This document shows positions 27,201 to 40,100 of a stretch of 64,000 nucleotides of DNA, one piece after another. Position 1 is the first letter of the stretch. Each line of letters starts with the position of its first letter. The translations under genes were made by a program, and so were the position numbers. The DNA comes from Micromussa lordhowensis (Eukaryota; Cnidaria; Anthozoa; Scleractinia; Lobophylliidae), in contig OZ026596.1 in assembly GCA_964020085.1 (NCBI GenBank), positions 17,657,795-17,721,794 on the forward strand, read 5' to 3'. The notes below the pieces were generated by a model. That model was not told the DNA's origin, made no database searches, and worked only from the letters and a program-made list of their open reading frames with translations.

Positions 27201-28560
27201 GACAGGACGCAGGGCGGTTAATACACGACAGGACGCAGCGCGGTTAATACACGACAGGACGCAGGGCGGTTAATAAACGACAGGACGCAAGGCAGTTAAT
27301 ACACGACAGGACGTAAGGCGGTTAATACACAAGAGGATGCAGGGCGGTTAATACACGACAGGACGCAGGGCGATTAACACACGACAGGACCCAGGGCGAT
27401 TAATACACGGCAGGATGCAAGGCGGTTAATACACGACAGGACGCAAGGCGGTTAATAGACGACAGGACGAAGGGCGGTTAATACACGACAGGACGCCAGG
27501 CGCTTAACACATGACAGATAGCAGGGTGGTTAATACATGACAGGACGCAGGGCGGTTAATACACGAGAGGACGCAGGGCGGTTAATACACGACAGGACGC
27601 AGGGCGGTTAATACACGACAGGACGCAGGGCGGTTAATACACGACAGGACGCAGAGCGGTTAATAAACGACAGGACGCAACGCGGTTAATACACGACAGG
27701 ACGCAAGGCGGTTAATACACAAGAGGATGCAGGGCGATTAACACACGGCAGTACGCAGGGCGGTTAATACACGACAGGACGCAGGGCGGTTAATAGACGA
27801 CAGGACGCAGGGCAGTTAATAGATGACAGGACGCAGGGCAGTGAATACACGACAGGACGCAAGGCGGTTAATACACGACAGGACGCAAGGCGGTTAATAC
27901 ACGAGAGGACGCAGGGCGGTTAATACGCGACAGGACGCAGGGCGGTTAATACACGACAGGACGCAGGGCGATTAACACACGACAGGACGCAGGGCAATTA
28001 ATACACGACAGGATGCAGGGCGGTTAATACACGACAGGAGGCAGGGCGGTTAACACACGACAGGACGCAGGGCGGTTAATACACGACAGGACGCAGTGTG
28101 GTTAATACACAACAGGATGCAGGGCGGTTAATACACGACAGGACGCAGGGCGGTTAATACACGACAGGACGCAGGGCGGTTAATAAACGACAGGACGCAG
28201 GGCAGTTAATACACAACAGGACGCAAGGCGGTTAATACACAAGAGGACAGAGAGTGGTTACTACACGTCAGGACGCAGGGCGGTTAATACACGACCGGAC
28301 GGAGGGCGGTTAATAAACGACAGGACGCAAGGCAGTTAATACACGACAGGACGCAAGGCGGTTAATACACGGCAGGACACAGGGCGGTTAATACACGACA
28401 GGACGCAGGGCGGTTAATACACGACAGGACGCAGGGCGGTTAATACACAACAGGACGCAGGGCGGTAAATAAACGACAGGACGCAGGGCGGTTAATACAC
28501 GACAGGACGCAGGGCGGTGAATACACAACAGGACGCAGGGCGGTTAATACACGACAGGAC
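24274..28560 (+). repeat. 4.3-kb block, second copy (pair with 19080-23360)
   Basis: This copy repeats the order of 19.08-23.36 kb and keeps the full-length unit near 25480 that the first copy has lost. It ends near 28560: the first copy continues with GCAAGGTGG and the AAGCGGGTAATAAAC unit, while this copy passes into consensus-like units and then a partly related block. The roughly 0.9 kb between the copies (23.36-24.27 kb) carries the GACGTAGGG cassette at 23956. Confidence 0.85.
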
Positions 28561-29489
28561 GCAGGGCGGTTAATACACGACAGGACGCAGGGCGGTTAAT
28601 ACACGACAGGACGCAGGGCGGTTAATACACGACAGGACGCAGGGCGGTTAATACACGACAGGACGCAAGGGGGTTAATACACGACAGGATGCATGGCGGT
28701 TAATACACGACAGGACGCACGGCGGTTAATACACGACAGGACGCAGGGCGATTGACACACGACAGGACGCAGAGCAGTTAACACACGACAGGACGCAGGG
28801 CGGTTAATACACGACAGGACGCAGCGCGGTTAATACACGACAGGACGCAGGGCGGTTAATAAACGACAGGACGCAAGGCAGTTAATACACGACAGGACGT
28901 AAGGCGGTTAATACACAAGAGGATGCAGGGCGGTTAATACACGACAGGACGCAGGGCGATTAACACACGACAGGACCCAGGGCGATTAATACACGGCAGG
29001 ATGCAAGGCGGTTAATACACGACAGGACGCAAGGCGGTTAATAGACGACAGGACGAAGGGCGGTTAATACACGACAGGACGCCAGGCGCTTAACACATGA
29101 CAGAACGCAGGGTGGTTAATACATGACAGGACGCAGGGCGGTTAATACACGAGAGGACGCAGGGCGGTTAATACACGACAGGACGCAGGGCGGTTAATAC
29201 ACGACAGGACGCAGGGCGGTTAATACACGACAGGACGCAACGCGGTTAATACACAAGAGGATGCAGGGCGATTAACACACGACAGTACGCAGGGCGGTTA
29301 ATACACGACAGGACGCAGGGCGGTTAATAGACGACAGGACGCAGGGCAGTTAATAGATGACAGGACGCAGGGCAGTGAATACACGACAGGACGCAAGGCG
29401 GTTAATACACGACAGGACGCAAGGCGTTTAATACACGAGAGGACGCAGGGCGGTTAATACACGACAGGACGCAGGGCGGTTAATACACG

Positions 29490-30813
29490 ACAGGACGCAG
29501 GGCGATTAACACACGACAGGACGCAGGGCAATTAATACACGACAGGATGCAGGGCGGTTAATACACGACAGGACTCAGGGCGGTTAACACACGACAGGAC
29601 GCAGGGCGGTTAATACACGACAGGACGCAGTGTGGTTAATACACAACAGGATGCAGGGCGGTTAATACACGACAGGACGCAGGGCGGTTAATACACGACA
29701 GGACGCAGGGCGGTTAATAAACGACAGGATGCAGGGCAGTTAATACACGACAGGACGCAAGGCGGTTAATACACAAGAGGACAGAGAGCGGTTACTACAC
29801 GTCAGGACGCAGGGCGGTTAATACACGACAGGATGGAGGGCGGTTAATAAACGACAGGACGCAAGGCAGTTAATACACGTCAGGACGCAGCGCGGTTAAT
29901 ACACGACAGGACGCAGGGCGGTTAATACACGACAGGACGCAGGGCGGTTAATACACAACAGGACGCAGGGCGGTAAATAAACGACAGGACGCAGGGCGGT
30001 TAATACACGACAGGATGCAGGGCGGTGAATACACAACAGGACGCAGGGCGGTTAATACACGACAGGACGCAAGGCGGTTAATACACGACAGGACGCAAAG
30101 CGGGTAATAAACGACAGGACGCAAGGCAGTTAATACACGACAGGACGCAAGGCGGTTAATACACAAGAGGACGCAGGGCGGTTAATACACGACAGGACGC
30201 AGGGCGGTTATTACACGACAGGACAAAGGGCAGTTAATACACGACAGGATGCAGGGCGATTAACACACGACAGGACGCAGGGCGATTAATACACGACAGG
30301 ATGCAAGGCGGTTAATACACGACAGGTCGCAAGGCGGTTAATACACAAGAGGACGGAGAGCGGTTAATACACGACAGGACGCAGGGCAGTTAATACACGA
30401 CAAGACGCAGGGCGGTTAATACACGACAGGACGCAGGGCGATTAACACGACAGGACGCCAGGCGGTTAATACACAAGAGGACGGAGAGCGGTTAATACAC
30501 GTCAGGACGCAGGGCGGTTAATACACGACAGGACGGAGGGCGGTTAATAAACGACAGGACGCAAGGCAGTTAATACACGACAGGACGCAAGGCGGTTAAT
30601 ACACGACAGGACGCAAGGCGGTTAATACACAAGAGGACAGAGAGCAGTTACTACACGTCAGGACGTAGGGCGGTTAATAAACGACAGGACGCAAGGCAGT
30701 TAACACACGACAGGACACAAGGCGGTCAATACACGACAGGACGCAAGGCGGTTAATACACAAGAGGACCGAGAGCGGTTACTACACGTCAGGACGCAGGG
30801 CGGTTAATACACG
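29490..30813 (+). repeat. 1324-bp tandem block, first copy
   Basis: GATTAAC at 29504 and 30828, and CAACAGG at 29644 and 30968, are 1324 bp (51 units - 2 bp) apart. Further on, the left ends of two 72-codon minus-strand frames at 29948 and 31298, and GACGTAGGG at 30662 and 32012, are 1350 bp apart. The change comes from one extra monomer in the second copy near 31205. The two copies abut directly. Confidence 0.8.
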
Positions 30814-32163
30814 ATAGGACGCAGGGCGATTAACACACGACAGGACGCAGGGCAATTAATACACGACAGGATGCAGGGCGGTTAATACACGACAGGACGC
30901 AGGGCGGTTAACACACGACAGGACGCAGGGCCGTTAATACACGACAGGACGCAGTGTGGTTAATACACAACAGGATGCAGGGCGGTTAATACACGACAGG
31001 ACGCAGGGCGGTTAATACACGACAGGACGCAGGGCAGTTAATAAACGACAGGACGCAGGGCAGTTAATACACGACAGGACGCAAGGCGGTTAATACACAA
31101 GAGGACAGAGAGCGGTTACTACACGTCAGGACGCAGGGCAGTTAATACACGACAGGACGGAGGGCGGTTAATAAACGACAGGACGCAAGGCAGTTAATAC
31201 ACGACAGGACGCAAGGCGGTTAATACACGTCAGGACGCAGGGCGGTTAATACACGACAGGACGCAGGGCGGTTAATACACGACAGGACGCAGGGCGGTTA
31301 ATACACAACAGGACGCAGGGCGGTAAATAAACGACAGGACGCAGGGCGGTTAATACACGACAGGATGCAGGGCGGTGAATACACAACAGGACGCAGGGCT
31401 GTTAATACACGACAGGACGCAAGGCGGTTAATACACGACAGGACGCAAAGCGGGTAATAAACGACAGGACGCAAGGCAGTTAATACACGAGAGGACGCAA
31501 GGCGGTTAATACACAAGAGGACGCAGGGCGGTTAATACACGACAGGACGCAGGGCGGTTAATACACGACAGGACAAAGGGCAGTTAATACACGACAGGAT
31601 GCAGGGCGATTAACACACGACAGGACGCAGGGCGATTAATACACGACAGGATGCAAGGCGGTTAATACACGACAGGACGCAAGGCGGTTAATACACAAGA
31701 GGACGGAGAGCGGTTAATACACGACAGGACGCAGGGCGGTTAATACACGACAGGACGCAGGGCGGTTAATACACGACAGGACGCAGGGCGATTAACACGA
31801 CAGGACGCAAGGCGGTTAATACACAAGAGGACGGAGAGCGGTTAATACACGTCAGGACGCAGGGCGGTTAATACACGACAGGACGGAGGGCGGTTAATAA
31901 ACGACAGGACGCAAGGCAGTTAATACACGACAGGACGCAAGGCGGTTAATACACGACAGGACGCAAGGCGGTTAATACACAAGAGGACAGAGAGCAGTTA
32001 CTACACGTCAGGACGTAGGGCGGTTAATAAACGACAGGACGCAAGGCAGTTAACACACGACAGGACGCAAGGCGGTCAATACACGACAGGACGCAAGGCG
32101 GTTAATACACAAGAGGACCGAGAGCGGTTACTACACGTCAGGACGCAGGGCGGTTAATACACG
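30814..32163 (+). repeat. 1350-bp tandem block, second copy
   Basis: This is the partner of 29490-30813, with one extra monomer (a GCAAGGCGG unit before ACGTCAGG near 31220). It diverges from the first copy near 32163, where GACAGGAAGGAGGG replaces GATAGGACGC. Part of it (31650-32085) is repeated again at 32272-32705 with an offset of 622 bp (GATGCAAGG at 31650 and 32272; GACGTAGGG at 32012 and 32634), so three duplication events overlap just before the domain switch. Confidence 0.75.
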
Positions 32164-32879
32164 ACAGGAAGGAGGGCGGTTAATAAACGACAGGACGCAA
32201 GGCAGTTAATACATGACAGGACGCACGGCGGTTAATATACGGCAGGACGCAGGGCGGTTAATACACGACAGGATGCAAGGCGGTTAATACACGACAGGAC
32301 GCAAGGCGGTTAATACACAAGAGGACGGAGAGCGGTTAATACACGACAGGACGCAGGGCGGTTAATACACGACAGGACGCAGGGCGGTTAATACACGACA
32401 GGACGCAGGGCGATTAACACGACAGGACGCAAGGCGGTTAATACACAAGAGGACGGAGAGCGGTTAATACACGTCAGGACGCAGGGCGGTTAATACACGA
32501 CAGGACGGAGGGCGGTTAATAAACGACAGGACGCAAGGCAGTTAATACACGACAGGACGCAAGGCGGTTAATACACGACAGGACGCAAGGCGGTTAATAC
32601 ACAAGAGGACAGAGAGCAGTTACTACACGTCAGGACGTAGGGCGGTTAATAAACGACAGGACGCAAGGCAGTTAACACACGACAGGACGCAAGGCGGTCA
32701 ATACACAAGAGGACGCAAGGCGGTTAATACACGGCAGGACGCAGGGTGGTTAATACACGACAGGACGCAGGCCGGTTAATACACAACAGGATGCAGGGTG
32801 GTTAATACACGACAGGACGCAAGGCGGTTAATACACAAGAGGACGCAGAGCGGTTAATACACGACAGGACGCAGGGCGG

Positions 32880-35800
32880 TTAATACATGACAGGATGCAC
32901 TGCGATTAATACACGACAAGACGTAAGGCGGTTAGTACACGGCAGGACGCAGGGGGGTTAATACACGACAGGATGCAAGGCCGTTAATACACGGCAGGAC
33001 GCAGGGCGGTTAATACACGACAGGACGCAGGGTGGTTAATACACGACAGGACGCAGGGTGGTTAATACACAACTAGACACAGGGCGGTTAATAAACGACA
33101 GGACGCAAGGAAGTTAATACACGACAGGACGCAAGGCGGTTAATACATAAGAGGACGAAGGGCGGTTAATACACGACAGGACGCAGGGCGGTTAATACAC
33201 GACAGGACGCCAGGCAATTAACACACGACAGGACGCAGGGCGGTTAATACACGACAGGACACAAGGCGGTTAATACACAAGAGGACGCAGGGCGGTTAGT
33301 AAACGACAGGACGCAAGGCGGTTAATACATGACATGATGCAAGGCGGTTAATACACGACAGGACGCAAGGCGGTTAATACACGGCAGGACGCAGGGCGGT
33401 TAATACACGACAGGACGCAGGGCGGTTAATACACGACAGGACGCAGGGTGGTTAATACACAAGAGGACGGAGCGCGGTTAATACACGACAGGACGCAGGG
33501 CGGTTAATACACGACAGGATGCAAGGCGGTTAATACACGACAGGACGCAGGGCGGTTAATACACAACAGGACGCAGGGCGGTTAATACACGACAGCACAC
33601 AGGGCGGTTAATACACGACAGGATGCAGGGTGGTTAATACACAAGAGGACGGAGAGCGGTTAATACACGACAGGACGCAGGGCGGTTAATACACGACAGG
33701 ACGCAAGGCGGTTAATACACGACAGGACGCAGGGCGGTTAATACACAACAGGATGCTGGGCGGTTAATACACGACAGCACGCAGGGCGGTTAATACACGA
33801 CAGGATGCAGGGCGGTTAGTAAACGACAGGACGCAAGGCAGTTAATACACGACATGACGCAAGGCGGTTAATACACGACAGGACGCAAGGCGGTTAATAC
33901 ACAAGAGGACGCAGGGCGGTTAATACACGACAGGACGCAGGGTGGTTAATACACAAGAGGACGGAGAGCGGTTAATACACGACAGGACGCAGGGCGGTTA
34001 ATACACAACAGGATGCTGGGCGGTTAATACACGACAGCATGCAGGGCGGTTAATACACGACAGGATGCAGGGCGGTTAATAAATGACAGGACGCAAGGCA
34101 GTTAATACACGACAGGACGCAAGGCGGTTAATAAACGACAGGACGCAAGGCGGTTAATACAAGGCAGAACGCAGGGCGGTTAATACACGACAGGACGCAG
34201 GGCGGTTAATACACGACAGGACGCAGGGCGGTTATTACACGACAGGACGCAAGGCGGTTAATACACGACAGGACGCAGGGCGGTTAATACACAATAGGAC
34301 GCAGGGCGGTAAATAAACGACAGGACGCAAGGCGGTTAATACAAGACAGGACGCAAGGCGGTTAATACACAAGAGGACGCAGGGCGGTTAATACATGACA
34401 GGACGCAGGGCGGTTAATAAACGACAGGACGCAAGGCAGTTAATACACGACAGGACGCAAGGCGGTTAATAAACGACAGGACGCAAGGCGGTTAATAAAC
34501 GACAGGACGCAAGGCGGTTAATACAAGGCACGACGCAGGGCGGTTAATACACGACAGGATGCAGGGCGGTTAATAAACGACAGAACGCAAGGCGGTTAAT
34601 ACACGACAGGACGCAAGGCGGTTAATACACAAGAGGACGCAGAGCAGTTAATACACGACAGGACGCAAGGCGGTTAATAAACGACAGGACGCAAGGCGGT
34701 TAATACACGACAGGACGCAGGGCGGTTTATACACGACAGGACGCCAGGCAATTAACACACGACAGGACGCAGGGCGGTTAATACACGACAGGACACAAGG
34801 CGGTTAATACACAAGAGGACGCAGGGCGGTTAGTAAACGACAGGACGCAAGGCGGTTAATACATGACATGATGCAAGGCGGTTAATACATGACAGGACGC
34901 AAGGCGGTTAATACATGACAGGATGCAAGGCGGTTAATACACAACAGGACGCAAGGCGGTTAATACACGGCAGGACGCAGGGTGGTTAATACACGACAGG
35001 ACGCAGGGCGGTTAATACACAACAGGATGCAGGGTGGTTAATACACGACAGGACGCAAGGCGGTTAATACACAAGAGGACGCAGAGCGGTTAATACACGA
35101 CAGGACGCAGGGCGGTTAATACACGACAGGATGCACTGCGATTAATACACGACAAGACGTAAGGCGGTTAGTACACGGCAGGACGCAGGGGGGTTAATAC
35201 ACGACAGGATGCAAGGCCGTTAATACACGGCAGGACGCAGGGCGGTTAATACACGACAGGACGCAGGGTGGTTAATACACGACAGGACGCAGGGTGGTTA
35301 ATACACAACTAGACACAGGGCGGTTAATAAACGACAGGACGCAAGGAAGTTAATACACGACAGGACGCAAGGCGGTTAATACATAAGAGGACGAAGGGCG
35401 GTTAATACACGACAGGACGCAGGGCGGTTAATACACGACAGGACGCCAGGCAATTAACACACGACAGGACGCAGGGCGGTTAATACACGACAGGACACAA
35501 GGCGGTTAATACACAAGAGGACGCAGGGCGGTTAGTAAACGACAGGACGCAAGGCGGTTAATACATGACATGATGCAAGGCGGTTAATACACGACAGGAC
35601 GCAAGGCGGTTAATACACGGCAGGACGCAGGGCGGTTAATACACGACAGGACGCAGGGCGGTTAATACACGACAGGACGCAGGGTGGTTAATACACAAGA
35701 GGACGGAGCGCGGTTAATACACGACAGGACGCAGGGCGGTTAATACACGACAGGATGCAAGGCGGTTAATACACGACAGGACGCAGGGCGGTTAATACAC

Positions 35801-37117
35801 AACAGGACGCAGGGCGGTTAATACACGACAGCACGCAGGGCGGTTAATACACGACAGGATGCAGGGTGGTTAATACACAAGAGGACGGAGAGCGGTTAAT
35901 ACACGACAGGACGCAGGGCGGTTAATACACGACAGGACGCAAGGCGGTTAATACACGACAGGACGCAGGGCGGTTAATACACAACAGGATGCTGGGCGGT
36001 TAATACACGACATTACGCAGGGCGGTTAATACACGACAGGATGCAGGGCGGTTAGTAAACGACAGGACGCAAGGCAGTTAATACACGACATGACGCAAGG
36101 CGGTTAATACACGACAGGACGCAAGGCGGTTAATACACAAGAGGACGCAGGGCGGTTAATACACGACAGGACGCAGGGTGGTTAATACACAAGAGGACGG
36201 AGAGCGGTTAATACACGACAGGACGCAGGGCGGTTAATACACAACAGGATGCTGGGCGGTTAATACACGACAGCATGCAGGGCGGTTAATACACGACAGG
36301 ATGCAGGGCGGTTAATAAATGACAGGACGCAAGGCAGTTAATACACGACAGGACGCAAGGCGGTTAATAAACGACAGGACGCAAGGCGGTTAATACAAGG
36401 CAGAACGCAGGGCGGTTAATACACGACAGGACGCAGGGCGGTTAATACACGACAGGACGCAGGGCGGTTATTACACGACAGGACGCAAGGCGGTTAATAC
36501 ACGACAGGACGCAGGGCGGTTAATACACAACAGGACGCAGGGCGGTAAATAAACGACAGGACGCAAGGCGGTTAATACAAGACAGGACGCAAGGCGGTTA
36601 ATACACAAGAGGACGCAGGGCGGTTAATACACGACAGGACGCAGGGCGGTTAATACATGACAGGACGCAGGGCGGTTAATAAACGACAGGACGCAAGGCA
36701 GTTTATACACGACAGGACGCAAGGCGGTTAATAAACGACAGGACGCAAGGCGGTTAATACAAGGCACGACGCAGGGCGGTTAATACACGACAGGATGCAG
36801 GGCGGTTAATAAACGACAGAACGCAAGGCGGTTAATACACGACAGGACGCAAGGCGGTTAATACACAAGAGGACGCAGAGCAGTTAATACACGACAGGAC
36901 GCAAGGCGGTTAATAAACGACAGGACGCAAGGCGGTTAATACACGACAGGACGCAGGGCGGTTTATACACGACAGGACGCCAGGCAATTAACACACGACA
37001 GGACGCAGGGCGGTTAATACACGACAGGACACAAGGCGGTTAATACACAAGAGGACGCAGGGCGGTTAGTAAACGACAGGACGCAAGGCGGTTAATACAT
37101 GACATGATGCAAGGCGG
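32880..37117 (+). repeat. 4238-bp dimeric higher-order unit, copy 1
   Basis: The block is 163 monomers long, made of two related halves of 86 and 77 units. The halves are distinguishable: the first contains ACAATAGGAC (34291) and GACAGCACAC (33591), the second GACATTACGC (36009). Each private variant reappears 4238 bp downstream (38529, 37829, 40247), so the dimer was copied as a whole after its halves diverged. The boundary between copies is placed near 37.12 kb, where upstream contexts stop agreeing. Confidence 0.85.
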
Positions 37118-40100
37118 TTAATACATGACAGGATGCACTGCGATTAATACACGACAAGACGTAAGGCGGTTAGTACACGGCAGGACGCAGGGGGGTTAAT
37201 ACACGACAGGATGCAAGGCCGTTAATACACGGCAGGACGCAGGGCGGTTAATACACGACAGGACGCAGGGTGGTTAATACACGACAGGACGCAGGGTGGT
37301 TAATACACAACTAGACACAGGGCGGTTAATAAACGACAGGACGCAAGGAAGTTAATACACGACAGGACGCAAGGCGGTTAATACATAAGAGGACGAAGGG
37401 CGGTTAATACACGACAGGACGCAGGGCGGTTAATACACGACAGGACGCCAGGCAATTAACACACGACAGGACGCAGGGCGGTTAATACACGACAGGACAC
37501 AAGGCGGTTAATACACAAGAGGACGCAGGGCGGTTAGTAAACGACAGGACGCAAGGCGGTTAATACATGACATGATGCAAGGCGGTTAATACACGACAGG
37601 ACGCAAGGCGGTTAATACACGGCAGGACGCAGGGCGGTTAATACACGACAGGACGCAGGGCGGTTAATACACGACAGGACGCAGGGTGGTTAATACACAA
37701 GAGGACGGAGCGCGGTTAATACACGACAGGACGCAGGGCGGTTAATACACGACAGGATGCAAGGCGGTTAATACACGACAGGACGCAGGGCGGTTAATAC
37801 ACAACAGGACGCAGGGCGGTTAATACACGACAGCACACAGGGCGGTTAATACACGACAGGATGCAGGGTGGTTAATACACAAGAGGACGGAGAGCGGTTA
37901 ATACACGACAGGACGCAGGGCGGTTAATACACGACAGGACGCAAGGCGGTTAATACACGACAGGACGCAGGGCGGTTAATACACAACAGGATGCTGGGCG
38001 GTTAATACACGACAGCACGCAGGGCGGTTAATACACGACAGGATGCAGGGCGGTTAGTAAACGACAGGACGCAAGGCAGTTAATACACGACATGACGCAA
38101 GGCGGTTAATACACGACAGGACGCAAGGCGGTTAATACACAAGAGGACGCAGGGCGGTTAATACACGACAGGACGCAGGGTGGTTAATACACAAGAGGAC
38201 GGAGAGCGGTTAATACACGACAGGACGCAGGGCGGTTAATACACAACAGGATGCTGGGCGGTTAATACACGACAGCATGCAGGGCGGTTAATACACGACA
38301 GGATGCAGGGCGGTTAATAAATGACAGGACGCAAGGCAGTTAATACACGACAGGACGCAAGGCGGTTAATAAACGACAGGACGCAAGGCGGTTAATACAA
38401 GGCAGAACGCAGGGCGGTTAATACACGACAGGACGCAGGGCGGTTAATACACGACAGGACGCAGGGCGGTTATTACACGACAGGACGCAAGGCGGTTAAT
38501 ACACGACAGGACGCAGGGCGGTTAATACACAATAGGACGCAGGGCGGTAAATAAACGACAGGACGCAAGGCGGTTAATACAAGACAGGACGCAAGGCGGT
38601 TAATACACAAGAGGACGCAGGGCGGTTAATACATGACAGGACGCAGGGCGGTTAATAAACGACAGGACGCAAGGCAGTTAATACACGACAGGACGCAAGG
38701 CGGTTAATAAACGACAGGACGCAAGGCGGTTAATAAACGACAGGACGCAAGGCGGTTAATACAAGGCACGACGCAGGGCGGTTAATACACGACAGGATGC
38801 AGGGCGGTTAATAAACGACAGAACGCAAGGCGGTTAATACACGACAGGACGCAAGGCGGTTAATACACAAGAGGACGCAGAGCAGTTAATACACGACAGG
38901 ACGCAAGGCGGTTAATAAACGACAGGACGCAAGGCGGTTAATACACGACAGGACGCAGGGCGGTTTATACACGACAGGACGCCAGGCAATTAACACACGA
39001 CAGGACGCAGGGCGGTTAATACACGACAGGACACAAGGCGGTTAATACACAAGAGGACGCAGGGCGGTTAGTAAACGACAGGACGCAAGGCGGTTAATAC
39101 ATGACATGATGCAAGGCGGTTAATACATGACAGGACGCAAGGCGGTTAATACATGACAGGATGCAAGGCGGTTAATACACAACAGGACGCAAGGCGGTTA
39201 ATACACGGCAGGACGCAGGGTGGTTAATACACGACAGGACGCAGGGCGGTTAATACACAACAGGATGCAGGGTGGTTAATACACGACAGGACGCAAGGCG
39301 GTTAATACACAAGAGGACGCAGAGCGGTTAATACACGACAGGACGCAGGGCGGTTAATACACGACAGGATGCACTGCGATTAATACACGACAAGACGTAA
39401 GGCGGTTAGTACACGGCAGGACGCAGGGGGGTTAATACACGACAGGATGCAAGGCCGTTAATACACGGCAGGACGCAGGGCGGTTAATACACGACAGGAC
39501 GCAGGGTGGTTAATACACGACAGGACGCAGGGTGGTTAATACACAACTAGACACAGGGCGGTTAATAAACGACAGGACGCAAGGAAGTTAATACACGACA
39601 GGACGCAAGGCGGTTAATACATAAGAGGACGAAGGGCGGTTAATACACGACAGGACGCAGGGCGGTTAATACACGACAGGACGCCAGGCAATTAACACAC
39701 GACAGGACGCAGGGCGGTTAATACACGACAGGACACAAGGCGGTTAATACACAAGAGGACGCAGGGCGGTTAGTAAACGACAGGACGCAAGGCGGTTAAT
39801 ACATGACATGATGCAAGGCGGTTAATACACGACAGGACGCAAGGCGGTTAATACACGGCAGGACGCAGGGCGGTTAATACACGACAGGACGCAGGGCGGT
39901 TAATACACGACAGGACGCAGGGTGGTTAATACACAAGAGGACGGAGCGCGGTTAATACACGACAGGACGCAGGGCGGTTAATACACGACAGGATGCAAGG
40001 CGGTTAATACACGACAGGACGCAGGGCGGTTAATACACAACAGGACGCAGGGCGGTTAATACACGACAGCACGCAGGGCGGTTAATACACGACAGGATGC

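Larger units (their letters stand above)
1421..32430 (+). repeat. Recurrent 24-bp monomers (2-bp deletion), left domain
   Basis: Units where TTAACACACGACAGG is shortened to TTAACACGACAGG are seen near 1421, 3811, 10327, 11697, 14697, 15031, 15913, 23728, 30431, 31790 and 32411. They always combine the GATTAAC substitutions with the same missing AC, and are mostly followed by GCAAGGCGG and AAGAGGACGGAGAG units. This is one ancestral deletion spread by block duplication. It explains why many left-domain offsets (882, 1350, 622, 2130) are 2 short of a multiple of 26. The span covers the dispersed set. Confidence 0.8.
1..32715 (+). repeat. Left array domain: mosaic of duplicated variant blocks
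   Basis: This half of the array shares variant monomers that are rare or absent between 33 and 60 kb: 24-bp units with GATTAACACGACAGG, units with GATGTAGAG, units with GATGCATGG in a full 26-bp context, TTACTACACGTCAGG units and a GACGTAGGG unit. They recur in fixed local order but at irregular distances, which indicates many overlapping duplications of different age and not one simple higher-order period. No gene or foreign sequence interrupts it. The right limit, near 32.7 kb, is where the local order switches to that of the next domain. Confidence 0.8.
1643..32750 (+). repeat. Dispersed GACGTAGGG cassette, ten copies in the left domain
   Basis: A unit reading GACGTAGGG, preceded by TTACTACACGTCAG, begins at 1643, 4033, 5567, 10556, 11929, 15513, 23956, 30662, 32012 and 32634. 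In eight of the ten a GACCGAGAG unit follows exactly 104 bp (four monomers) later: 4137, 5671, 10660, 12033, 15617, 24060, 30766 and 32116. The copies at 1643 and 32634 lack it. Spacing between cassettes is irregular, from 622 to 8443 bp. I see none after 32.75 kb. The feature span covers all copies and is not continuous cassette. Confidence 0.75.
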
